Shown here piece by piece: positions 51,530 to 58,275 of a stretch of DNA of 64,000 nucleotides. Numbering within the stretch: the stretch's first letter is position 1; every line of letters starts with the position of its first letter. Origin of the DNA: Sphingobium sp. OAS761 (GTDB taxonomy: Bacteria > Pseudomonadota > Alphaproteobacteria > Sphingomonadales > Sphingomonadaceae). A program made the position numbers and the translations under genes. The stretch is from NCBI RefSeq assembly GCF_024168485.1, contig NZ_JALJVY010000012.1:1-64000 (forward strand), in the 5' to 3' direction. The notes below the pieces were generated by a model, which had not been told where the DNA came from, ran no database searches, and was given only the letters and a program-made list of their open reading frames with translations.

Positions 51530-52273
51530 TTAACCATCCAGGCGCATCAGCGACGCGCCGCCGTCATCCAGCTGTTTGGCGGTGTCGATCATCTTGACCT
51601 GCGTTTCCCAGGCCCGGCTCGCCTCGATCATCTGGACCAGGGCTTCGGTGGGATTGACGTTGGATCCTTCGACCGATCCGGACGTCACCGTCGCCAGCGG
51701 GTCGGACGGCAGGGCGCCGCCATTCACCTCGCGGAACAGGCCGTCGATGCTCTTGGCGATGCCCGATCCGGTCGGATTGACCAGCTTCAGCTTGTCGATC
51801 TGCTGCGGATTGGCGGGGTCGCCGCCCTGCGGCACGCCCCAGATGCTGCCGTCCTGCGCGATCGACACGCTGTCGAGCTGGGGCAGGACGATCGGCCCGC
51901 CTTCGCCCAAGACGGGCAGGCCGTCGCCGGTCGTCAGCAGGCCGCTGTCGGATATTTTGAGGTCGCCGCGCCGCGTATAGGCTTCGTTGCCGTCGGCGGC
52001 CTGAACGGCGAGCAGCGCGTCGCCGTTCAGGGCCACGTCGAGCGCGTTGCCGGTTTGGGTGACCGCACCCTGCGCCATGTCGGCGGAGATCACCTGTTCC
52101 GAAGCCTGCGCGCGGGTGTCGAAGCTGTCGCCTTTTAGCCAGCGCGTTTCGGCATTGGCTATTTCGGCGCGAAAGCCGACGGTATTGGCGTTGGCGAGGT
52201 TGTTCGCGATCGACGCCTGCCGCGCCATCGCGCCGCGCATGGCCGTGAGTGCCGTGTTGACGAGCCGGTCCAT
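51530..52273 (-). CDS. flgF: flagellar proximal rod protein FlgF
   Basis: The 247-residue protein has the rod family N-terminus S-I-A-N-N-L-A-N-A-N-T-V-G-F-R-A, the central G-N-A-L-D-V-A-L-N-G-D-A-L-L-A-V and the C-terminal N-P-T-E-A-L-V-Q-M-I-E-A-S-R-A-W-E. It forms part of the proximal rod. It follows flgE by 31 bp and ends next to the flgG promoter. Confidence 0.94.
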   Translation of the reverse strand: MDRLVNTALTAMRGAMARQASIANNLANANTVGFRAEIANAETRWLKGDSFDTRAQASEQVISADMAQGAVTQTGNALDVALNGDALLAVQAADGNEAYTRRGDLKISDSGLLTTGDGLPVLGEGGPIVLPQLDSVSIAQDGSIWGVPQGGDPANPQQIDKLKLVNPTGSGIAKSIDGLFREVNGGALPSDPLATVTSGSVEGSNVNPTEALVQMIEASRAWETQVKMIDTAKQLDDGGASLMRLDG

Positions 52274-52304
52274 GGGCTACCCCTTCTATCCCGTGTCCTG
52301 TGCC

Positions 52305-53150
52305 TTAGGTGCGCATGTTGACGATGGTGGTGGTCAGCGTGTTGGCCGCCTCGATCGCCTTGGAGTTCGCCTGGAAGTTCCGCTGCGCGGCGATCAGCGC
52401 CACCAGTTCGTCGGTGATGTCGACATTGGAGCGTTCGAGCGAGCCGGAATTGACCGCGCCGTACATGCCCTGGTTGGCCGTGCCCAGGATGGGAGAGCCG
52501 CTCGCGACGGTCGACGTCCAGTGCGCGTCGCCTTCCTGGCGCAGCCCTTCCTGGCTGTTGAAGGACGCCATGGCGACCTGGCCCAGATAGACCGTGCTGC
52601 CGTCGGCGTAGATGGCCGATACCAGGCCGTCCTTCGCCACGCCCACGCTGGTGAGTTGCGGGCCGTCCGTCTCGCCCTTGTAGGTGGTGGGGATCTGAAG
52701 GTCCGTGAGGTCGGCAGGGGTCGTCGTGGAGGTCGGGGCCGTCGACAGCGTGCCCGTATCGGGATCGACCGCGAAGACCTGGATGCGCGATCCGGTGGTA
52801 TCCACGGCGTAGCGGTCGTCGTCGACCGCGAAGGCCCCGTTGCGGGTATAGCTGACGGTGCCGTCCTCACCCTTCACGGTGAAATAGCCTTCGCCGGTGA
52901 TGGCCAGATCCAGCGTCTTGTCGGTCGTTTCGATCGTACCCTGCGTGAATTGCTGGGTCACCCCCTGCACGCGCACGCCCTGGCCCGCCACCTGGCTGGT
53001 GGTCTGCATCGGGGCGGCGGCGAAGATGTCGCCGAACTGCACGGCGCTCTTCTTGAAGGCGGTCGAATTGACGTTGGCCACGTTGTTCGAAATGGTCGCC
53101 AGATCGGTCTGGGCGCCCTTGAGGCCGGACAGGGAGATGTAGAAGGACAT
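52305..53150 (-). CDS. flgE: flagellar hook protein FlgE (short form)
   Basis: The protein starts MSFYISLSGLKGAQTDLATI, continues S-N-N-V-A-N-V-N-S-T-A-F-K-K-S and ends with R-S-N-V-D-I-T-D-E-L-V-A-L-I-A-A-Q-R-N-F-Q-A-N-S-K-A, all typical of FlgE. At 281 residues it is much shorter than the roughly 400 residues usual for FlgE, so the outer D2/D3 domains are reduced. Position right after flgD supports the hook assignment over a third rod protein. Confidence 0.88.
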   Translation of the reverse strand: MSFYISLSGLKGAQTDLATISNNVANVNSTAFKKSAVQFGDIFAAAPMQTTSQVAGQGVRVQGVTQQFTQGTIETTDKTLDLAITGEGYFTVKGEDGTVSYTRNGAFAVDDDRYAVDTTGSRIQVFAVDPDTGTLSTAPTSTTTPADLTDLQIPTTYKGETDGPQLTSVGVAKDGLVSAIYADGSTVYLGQVAMASFNSQEGLRQEGDAHWTSTVASGSPILGTANQGMYGAVNSGSLERSNVDITDELVALIAAQRNFQANSKAIEAANTLTTTIVNMRT

Positions 53151-53205
53151 GGCGTTGCTCCTTGGGTGAAAAGGATATTGAGGGAAAAAGAACGAAGGTT
53201 GCCGA

Positions 53206-53865
53206 TTACATCAGGCTGATCGCGTCGGACGGGCTGTAGCTGCCGAGCGCGGTGATGAGTTTGGAGGACGATCCGTCCGCAGGGGACTGGACGGCGGCGA
53301 TGGTGGCCCAGGTCGCGACCTTGCTGGGAGTCGCGCCATTGACCTTGACCTGAAGTGCGGAGGTGGCAAGCGTGTTGCCCTCGTCATCCTTGCCGTCCCA
53401 GTAGAAGGTGACATCTCCGGCCTGCTGCGATCCCATGTCGACCGTCTTGACGACATTGCCGTCGCCGTCGAGCAGGTCGATGGTGGCGCCGTCGACGGCT
53501 TCGGGCAGGGTGATCTGGCCTGCATAGGTGCCGGCGGCGTCGGGAACGGCGATATTGCTCTGGACCAGCATGGACTTGCCGATCCAGCTTGCCGCGTCGC
53601 CCAGCCGCGTTCCGGTCAGGTTGCTGGCCAGGCTCTTCAGCGTCGCGTTCATTTCCGCGATGCCCGACGAATTGGTGATGGTCGCCATCTGCGACACCAT
53701 CTGGGCGTTGTCGACCGGCTCGAACGGGTCCTGATACTGCATCTGCGCGGTCAGCAAAGTCAGGAAGCTGGCCTGATCCATGGTCGCGCTGCCGGTGCCG
53801 ACGGTCGCGTTGGGATTGTAGACCGAAAGCCCCGCGCCGTCGGTGACGGTCGATGTCGTCGTCAT
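53206..53865 (-). CDS. flgD: flagellar hook assembly scaffold protein FlgD
   Basis: The 219-residue protein has the FlgD N-terminal segment F-L-T-L-L-T-A-Q-M-Q-Y-Q-D-P-F-E-P-V-D-N-A-Q-M-V-S-Q-M-A and a C-terminal FlgD Ig-like/Tudor region with F-Y-W-D-G-K-D-D-E-G-N. It caps the growing hook. The ATG overlaps the flgC stop by 4 bp. Confidence 0.94.
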   Translation of the reverse strand: MTTTSTVTDGAGLSVYNPNATVGTGSATMDQASFLTLLTAQMQYQDPFEPVDNAQMVSQMATITNSSGIAEMNATLKSLASNLTGTRLGDAASWIGKSMLVQSNIAVPDAAGTYAGQITLPEAVDGATIDLLDGDGNVVKTVDMGSQQAGDVTFYWDGKDDEGNTLATSALQVKVNGATPSKVATWATIAAVQSPADGSSSKLITALGSYSPSDAISLM

Positions 53866-54278
53866 TTGCCGATCCTTATGGTTTCCAGCATCAGGGATTT
53901 GGCCGTGTTCAGCACCTGGACGTTGTTCTGGTACATGCGGGCGGTCTCGATCATGTCGACCAGTTCGGCATTGGAATCGACCGCGGCTTCCCATACGTCG
54001 CCATTGGCGTCGGCCAGCGGATGATTGGGATCGTGTCGCTTGGTGGGCTGCGCGTCGGTGGTGACGATCTGCGACACCTTGACCGTGGACACGCCCGGGC
54101 TGTCGGTGACGGCGGTGAAGACCGGCTTGATCGCGCGATAGGCCTCCGCTTCGCTGCCGGTCACATTGCCGGCATTGGCCATGTTCGACGCGGTGGCGTT
54201 CAACCGGACCAGTTGCGCGCTCATGGCGCGGCCGGCGATGTCGAATATGTTCATGGGCGTGGAACCGCTCATGCTCAT
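53862..54278 (-). CDS. flgC: flagellar proximal rod protein FlgC
   Basis: The 138-residue protein has the FlgC pattern F-D-I-A-G-R-A-M-S-A-Q-L-V-R-L-N-A-T-A-S-N-M-A-N-A and the C-terminal N-A-E-L-V-D-M-I-E-T-A-R-M-Y-Q-N-N-V-Q-V. It overlaps flgB (ATGA) and flgD. Length is standard. Confidence 0.95.
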   Translation of the reverse strand: MSMSGSTPMNIFDIAGRAMSAQLVRLNATASNMANAGNVTGSEAEAYRAIKPVFTAVTDSPGVSTVKVSQIVTTDAQPTKRHDPNHPLADANGDVWEAAVDSNAELVDMIETARMYQNNVQVLNTAKSLMLETIRIGK

Positions 54279-54652
54279 TCTCCCTTCAGCGCACGGGTGA
54301 TGGTGTTGACGCGTCCTTCCAGGAAGGAGAGCGTGGTGCGATATTTGACCGCATTCTCGGCGAAAAGCGTCTGTTCGGTGCTGAGTTCGACGGTGTTGCC
54401 GTCGAGGCTGGGTTGCAGCGGCACGCGATAGCCCATGGCGTCGTCGGCGGCCTTGGCGACGTCGCCGCCGCTGCCGCCCGCCTGCCGGGTGGTCGCATCC
54501 TTCAGCGCCGCCTCGAAATCGATATCGCGGGCCTTGTATCCGGGCGTGGATGCGTTCGCGATGTTCGACGCAAGCAGCGACAGGCGCTGCGAGCGCAGCG
54601 CAAGCGCCTTCCCGTGAATACCGAACAGATTATCTTCCACCGACATGCTCAT
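54275..54652 (-). CDS. flgB: flagellar proximal rod protein FlgB
   Basis: The 125-residue protein has the FlgB features A-L-R-S-Q-R-L-S-L-L-A-S-N-I-A-N-A-S-T-P-G-Y-K-A-R-D-I-D-F and a C-terminal helix. It is the first gene of the minus-strand rod/hook series; a sigma-54 promoter lies 88 bp upstream. Confidence 0.95.
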   Translation of the reverse strand: MSMSVEDNLFGIHGKALALRSQRLSLLASNIANASTPGYKARDIDFEAALKDATTRQAGGSGGDVAKAADDAMGYRVPLQPSLDGNTVELSTEQTLFAENAVKYRTTLSFLEGRVNTITRALKGE

Positions 54653-54739
54653 TTTGCCGTCGTCCAGCCTAAAGTTTCCGTTTCTCCCGCCGTTATGATG
54701 CCTGATGGCGCCTTCTGCGGGTGATCCAGCCTGATATCA

Positions 54740-54754
54740 GCAAGAGCCGTGCCA
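54740..54754 (-). promoter_or_regulatory. sigma-54 promoter upstream of flgB
   Basis: On the minus strand TGGCAC-GGCTC-TTGC is an exact -24/-12 match, 88 bp before the flgB start. It would drive flgB-flgC-flgD-flgE-flgF. Confidence 0.85.
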
Positions 54755-54904
54755 ATTTGCTTGGGTGAAGCGAGGCGGAAGCGGAAATTGCCTGAAAACC
54801 GGGCTTTTGATCGCGAAGGCGGCAACGGCGGCATTTTTTTGCCGGTCGGCGGCAGGAGCTTGCCGCCGGCGGGCAGCATGGCAAGCAACGGAGGCCAAGC
54901 CGGC

Positions 54905-55570
54905 ATGGCAGTTACAGCATCCTTGTTCGATCCGCTGACCTTGCTCGCGATGCTGGCCGGCATCGTCGCCGTCATGCTGTTCCAGAACGGCGCCCGGGCT
55001 TGCGGGCGGGCGCTGCTCGCGCTGCGGCCGCTGGTCACAGCGCATCCCGCGCGCGATCGCGACGCGGCACGCACGGCCCTGCTCAAGATCGATCAGGTGG
55101 CGCAGCTGCGCGGCCTGTCCTGCACCGACCGGGTGAAGACCACGCATCCCTTCCTGACCGATGCCGCACGCCGCCTGGCGAATTCGGCCAGCACCGACGC
55201 GTTCGACCTGTGGGCGACGCAGGTGCTGGCGGATCGCGCGCAGCGCCACGGCGCCGTGCACAGGGTCTGGTTTTCCGTTGCCGACGCGGCGCCCGCGCTC
55301 GGCATGGCCGGCACCATCATCGGGTTGGTGTCGATGTTTGCCGCAATGGATGATCCTGCGCGGCTGGGGCCTGCCATGGCGCTGGCCCTGCTGACCACTT
55401 TCTATGGCGTGGTGATCGCCAACATGATCGCGGTGCCGGTCGCGTCGCGGCTGGCCGACCTGTCCGAGCGTGAACTGGCCTGGCAGCGCGAGGTCGTGGA
55501 GCGGATGCTGATGATCGCCCGGCGCGAAAATGTGCCGCTGCGGCGCGCGTCGATCCGCGAAGTCGCATGA
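54905..55570 (+). CDS. MotA/TolQ/ExbB-type proton channel protein (small second MotA-like)
   Basis: The 221-residue protein has an N-terminal transmembrane helix (about 8-28) and two later ones (W-F-S-V-A-D-A-A-P-A-L-G-M-A-G-T-I-I-G-L-V-S-M and M-A-L-A-L-L-T-T-F-Y-G-V-V-I-A-N-M-I-A-V-P), matching the MotA/TolQ/ExbB core, including G-T-I-I-G-L and the conserved T-T-F-Y-G. It is distinct from the 287-residue MotA at 45351. It overlaps a MotB-like gene by 4 bp (ATGA) and lies between flgB and flgA, suggesting a second stator or a TolQR-like pump tied to the flagellum. GGAGG precedes ATG 54905 by about 10 bp. Confidence 0.8.
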   Translation: MAVTASLFDPLTLLAMLAGIVAVMLFQNGARACGRALLALRPLVTAHPARDRDAARTALLKIDQVAQLRGLSCTDRVKTTHPFLTDAARRLANSASTDAFDLWATQVLADRAQRHGAVHRVWFSVADAAPALGMAGTIIGLVSMFAAMDDPARLGPAMALALLTTFYGVVIANMIAVPVASRLADLSERELAWQREVVERMLMIARRENVPLRRASIREVA

Positions 55571-56070
55571 GCGCGGCGGCATCGGGCGCCGGGCGGCGCC
55601 ACCGCTGGGCCGTCAGCTTCGCCGACCTGCTGTTGCTGCTGCTGGGTTTTTTCATCCTGCTTCAGGCGAGCGGCGCCCGTCGCGCGTCGATGCTGTCGGG
55701 TTTGGCCGGACAATTTGGCGGCCGGCCGATGGCGGCGGGCGTCGATGTGCGCGCGGCGGACCTGTTCGTATCCGGGGAGGCGTTGCTGACCCCGGGCGGG
55801 CGGGCCCGGATCGCCGCGATCGCGCGGCACTTCGCCGCCGAACCCGGCCTGGAAATCCGCAGCCATGGCAGCGATCCCGCGCATCAGCGCTTCGACGAAT
55901 GGGATCTGGCCGCCGCGCGGCTGGGCGCGGTTGCCCGGACGTTGCGTGCGGACGGCATGGCGGGCGATCGGCTGCGTATTCGCGGCCTAGACCAGGGCGA
56001 GGCGGGAGCGGAGCAGGGCCAGCATATCCTGATCGCGCCTGCGCCGGCTGGCACGAAACTTGCTGAATGA
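55567..56070 (+). CDS. MotB-like OmpA-domain protein (small)
   Basis: The 167-residue protein has a basic N-terminus, one transmembrane helix with an aspartate in the MotB position (W-A-V-S-F-A-D-L-L-L-L-L-L-G-F-F, D20), and a compact OmpA-like domain (L-F-V-S-G-E-A-L-L-T-P-G-G, I-R-S-H-G-S-D, D-L-A-A-A-R-L-G-A-V). It is about half the length of MotB at 44298. It is translationally coupled to the MotA-like gene. A sigma-54 promoter for flgA is embedded in its last codons. Confidence 0.8.
   Translation: MSAAASGAGRRHRWAVSFADLLLLLLGFFILLQASGARRASMLSGLAGQFGGRPMAAGVDVRAADLFVSGEALLTPGGRARIAAIARHFAAEPGLEIRSHGSDPAHQRFDEWDLAAARLGAVARTLRADGMAGDRLRIRGLDQGEAGAEQGQHILIAPAPAGTKLAE
56049..56063 (+). promoter_or_regulatory. 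sigma-54 promoter upstream of flgA
   Basis: TGGCAC-GAAAC-TTGC is an exact -24/-12 match, 40 bp before the flgA start and inside the coding sequence of the MotB-like gene. Confidence 0.85.
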
Positions 56071-56103
56071 CATGGTGAACAGTCGCCAGTCAGGAGTTTC
56101 GCG

Positions 56104-56670
56104 ATGGTCCGCACCACGCCTTTCATTCTCGCCGCCGCCGCGCTAGCCGCTGTGCAGCCCGCGCTGGCGCAGGATAAATTCGAAAATCTCGATCGGCTCG
56201 ACAGCCTGGTCGCCATGACCGTGGGCGCCAATCTGGGCGAACCCGGCGGTCCCGCCGCTCCGGTCGACCGGCGCCTGCGCCTTGCCGCCTGCCCGTCGAC
56301 GCCGACCGTGGAAGGTCCGGTCTTCGGCAGTGCCATGGTCAAGTGCGAGGCGCTGGGCTGGCGTATCCGCGTCCCGCTGGTACCCGGGACGGCGGCCGCC
56401 GCTTCGGGACCGGTGCCCGGCAGTGCGCCCGGACGGTTTGTCCGCGCTGCTGCCGTTGCCGTGCCCAGGGACATGCTGGTGAAGAAAGGCGATCCTGTCC
56501 AGTTGATCGCGGGCAACGCCCGTTTCAGCGTGTCGAGGATGATGATAGCGGACGAGGACGGCGCGCTGGGCGACACCATCCGCGTGCGGGAGGACCGGAA
56601 ATCGGCGCCCCTGATGGCACAGGTCGTGGAAATGGGCTTGGTGCGTGTTCCGGGATTTAATGATTTTTGA
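56104..56670 (+). CDS. flgA: flagellar basal body P-ring formation chaperone FlgA
   Basis: The 188-residue protein has a signal peptide (cut near A-L-A-Q, residue 23) and the C-terminal SAF domain typical of FlgA (A-V-P-R-D-M-L-V-K-K-G-D-P-V-Q-L, then G-A-L-G-D-T-I-R-V-R). It helps FlgI assemble the P-ring in the periplasm. It leads a unit with flgM and flgN. Confidence 0.88.
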   Translation: MVRTTPFILAAAALAAVQPALAQDKFENLDRLDSLVAMTVGANLGEPGGPAAPVDRRLRLAACPSTPTVEGPVFGSAMVKCEALGWRIRVPLVPGTAAAASGPVPGSAPGRFVRAAAVAVPRDMLVKKGDPVQLIAGNARFSVSRMMIADEDGALGDTIRVREDRKSAPLMAQVVEMGLVRVPGFNDF

Positions 56671-56682
56671 ACCAGTCCGTAT
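56670..56682 (+). promoter_or_regulatory. 13-mer shared by flgM and motA upstream regions
   Basis: AACCAGTCCGTAT lies 34 bp before the flgM start and recurs exactly in the motA upstream region on the minus strand (46300-46288). It may be a promoter or operator element; a 13-bp match by itself is not rare in 64 kb. Confidence 0.3.
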
Positions 56683-56716
56683 ATAGTCTGCATGGGACGT
56701 GTGAAGGATTGAACCA

Positions 56717-56995
56717 ATGATCAAGTCTGTCGGCCAGACCATGAGTAACGTGATCGGTGCCACCAGCCTGCGGGAGAGCGGCAAGAGCCGCGCGTCGTCC
56801 GCGACCGGATCGTCGGTCACGGCGTCGGCGTCGAACGTGTCGAGTCCGGCGTCGCGCATGGCGGCCGAAGGCGCGCCGATCGACATGGATCGCATCGCCG
56901 CGATCAAATCCGCGATCGCGTCGGGCAATTATCCCGTCGACGCTCAGGCCATTGCCGAGCGCATGGTCGCGCTCGACCTGCCGGTCGGGGACTGA
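56717..56995 (+). CDS. flgM: anti-sigma-28 factor FlgM
   Basis: The 92-residue protein is Ser/Ala-rich in its disordered first half. It ends with the FlgM helix pattern D-R-I-A-A-I-K-S-A-I-A-S-G-N-Y-P-V-D-A-Q-A-I-A-E-R-M, which binds FliA. It is exported through the completed hook, freeing the sigma factor encoded at 60411. It is followed by flgN after 3 bp. Confidence 0.9.
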   Translation: MIKSVGQTMSNVIGATSLRESGKSRASSATGSSVTASASNVSSPASRMAAEGAPIDMDRIAAIKSAIASGNYPVDAQAIAERMVALDLPVGD

Positions 56996-56998
56996 GCC

Positions 56999-57307
56999 AT
57001 GCCGCTGGGCCTCGCAGCACTGGACGAACTCTTCGACGCGTTCGAGGATTTGCGCGACGTGCTGGACGGCACGGATGCTCTGGCCATCGAAACCGCAAGC
57101 AACCGGGTCAGCCATGCCGCGGCCGCCGTCCGGGCGATCGGCGCCTGGCGGTCCGAACCGGCCGTGGTAGAACGGTTGAGCGCGATGCTGCCGCTGCTGG
57201 AAAGCGCCCGGGTGAGGGTCAACCTGCTCGCCGACCATGCCGGTCAGCGGCTCGCCATGCTCGCCGCGCACGGATCGCGCACCGCGCCGCTGACCTACGG
57301 CCGTTAA
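56999..57307 (+). CDS. flgN: FlgN-like flagellar export chaperone
   Basis: The 102-residue all-helical protein follows flgM by 3 bp, the usual flgM-flgN order. FlgN proteins chaperone the hook-associated proteins FlgK and FlgL. Sequence conservation in this family is low; the call rests on size, helical content and context. Confidence 0.7.
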   Translation: MPLGLAALDELFDAFEDLRDVLDGTDALAIETASNRVSHAAAAVRAIGAWRSEPAVVERLSAMLPLLESARVRVNLLADHAGQRLAMLAAHGSRTAPLTYGR

Positions 57308-57397
57308 AAAAATTTTCTTCAGCATCTAAAGCGGCGCCAATCGGCGCCGTTTTGCGTTTCGGGGCGATCGAATTCCTTCCGCGCGTTAACCAAATAT

Positions 57398-57412
57398 TGG
57401 CACAAGCCTTGC
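57398..57412 (+). promoter_or_regulatory. sigma-54 promoter of the muramidase-flhA-fliA unit
   Basis: TGGCAC-AAGCC-TTGC is an exact -24/-12 match, 35 bp before the transglycosylase start. It follows a hairpin (GGCGCC-AAT-CGGCGCC region, 57328-57345) that may end the flgA-flgM-flgN transcript. Confidence 0.88.
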
Positions 57413-57447
57413 TCTAATGACCCTGCTAGCAAGTGGGGAATGGTTCT

Positions 57448-58266
57448 GTGTCGGCTTTCGCGGACATCACGGCAACAACGGGTTCGACCGGCAATCGCGT
57501 GACCAACGCGATTGCGATGGCCAGCCGTCGCACGGGCGTGGACTTCGCCTACCTGCTGGGCCAGGCAAAGATCGAATCGAGCCTGAACCCGACTGCGCGC
57601 GCGGCGACATCGTCGGCCACCGGCCTCTATCAGTTCATCGACCAGAGCTGGCTCGCCGTCGTCGACAAGCATGGCAGCGAATATGGTCTGGGCTGGGCGG
57701 CCGACGCGATCAGCCAGGGGCGCAACGGGCGCTATTATGTATCCGACCCGGATTTACGGCAGCAGATACTGGACCTGCGCAAGCATCCCGAGACCGCGTC
57801 GGTAATGGCGGCCGAACATGCCGCAGACAACAAGGCCTATCTGGAATCGAAGCTGGGTCGCGAAGCGCAGCCGGTCGACCTTTATCTTGCACATTTCCTC
57901 GGCGTGGGCGGCGCTTCCAAATTCCTGTCGGTGCACGACCGCGCCCCCGGCGCAACCGCAGCATCGCTTTTCCCGGCGGCCGCGCGGGCAAACCGCTCCA
58001 TCTTCTATGACAAGCAGGGCAATGCCTGCAGCTTCGCCGAAATCCGCGATCGCTTCGCCGCCAAGTTGCAGAAGGGCACGGATTCGTTTGGCGCGGATAT
58101 CCAATATGCCGACGCGTCGCTGCCTTCGGGCGCCAGGACCGTCCAGCCCGCCGACTATGTGCGGATCGAAACGCAGCGCCTTAGCCAGCAGCCCGACATC
58201 ACCGTCCGGCCACAACCGCAGACGGCGCGTCTCGCCTATCTCATGCTTGCCACCCTCGGAAGGTAA
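57448..58266 (+). CDS. lytic transglycosylase (SLT domain), probable flagellar muramidase
   Basis: The 272-residue protein has an SLT domain with the catalytic glutamate in Q-A-K-I-E-S-S-L-N-P-T-A (about residue 43), S-S-A-T-G-L-Y-Q-F-I-D-Q-S-W and Y-L-A-H-F-L-G. It would open peptidoglycan for the rod, replacing the domain missing from FlgJ. There is no obvious signal peptide, so export may use the flagellar system. The GTG at 57448 is preceded by GTGGGGAA; a GTG five codons upstream is an alternative. Confidence 0.85.
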   Translation: MSAFADITATTGSTGNRVTNAIAMASRRTGVDFAYLLGQAKIESSLNPTARAATSSATGLYQFIDQSWLAVVDKHGSEYGLGWAADAISQGRNGRYYVSDPDLRQQILDLRKHPETASVMAAEHAADNKAYLESKLGREAQPVDLYLAHFLGVGGASKFLSVHDRAPGATAASLFPAAARANRSIFYDKQGNACSFAEIRDRFAAKLQKGTDSFGADIQYADASLPSGARTVQPADYVRIETQRLSQQPDITVRPQPQTARLAYLMLATLGR

Positions 58267-58275
58267 CGGCCGACA

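Noticed and set aside
57361..57400. A CtrA box (TTAA-N7-TTAA) near GCGTTAACCAAATATT upstream of the transglycosylase
   Set aside because: Only one half site is present at the right spacing; the overlapping sigma-54 element explains the region better.
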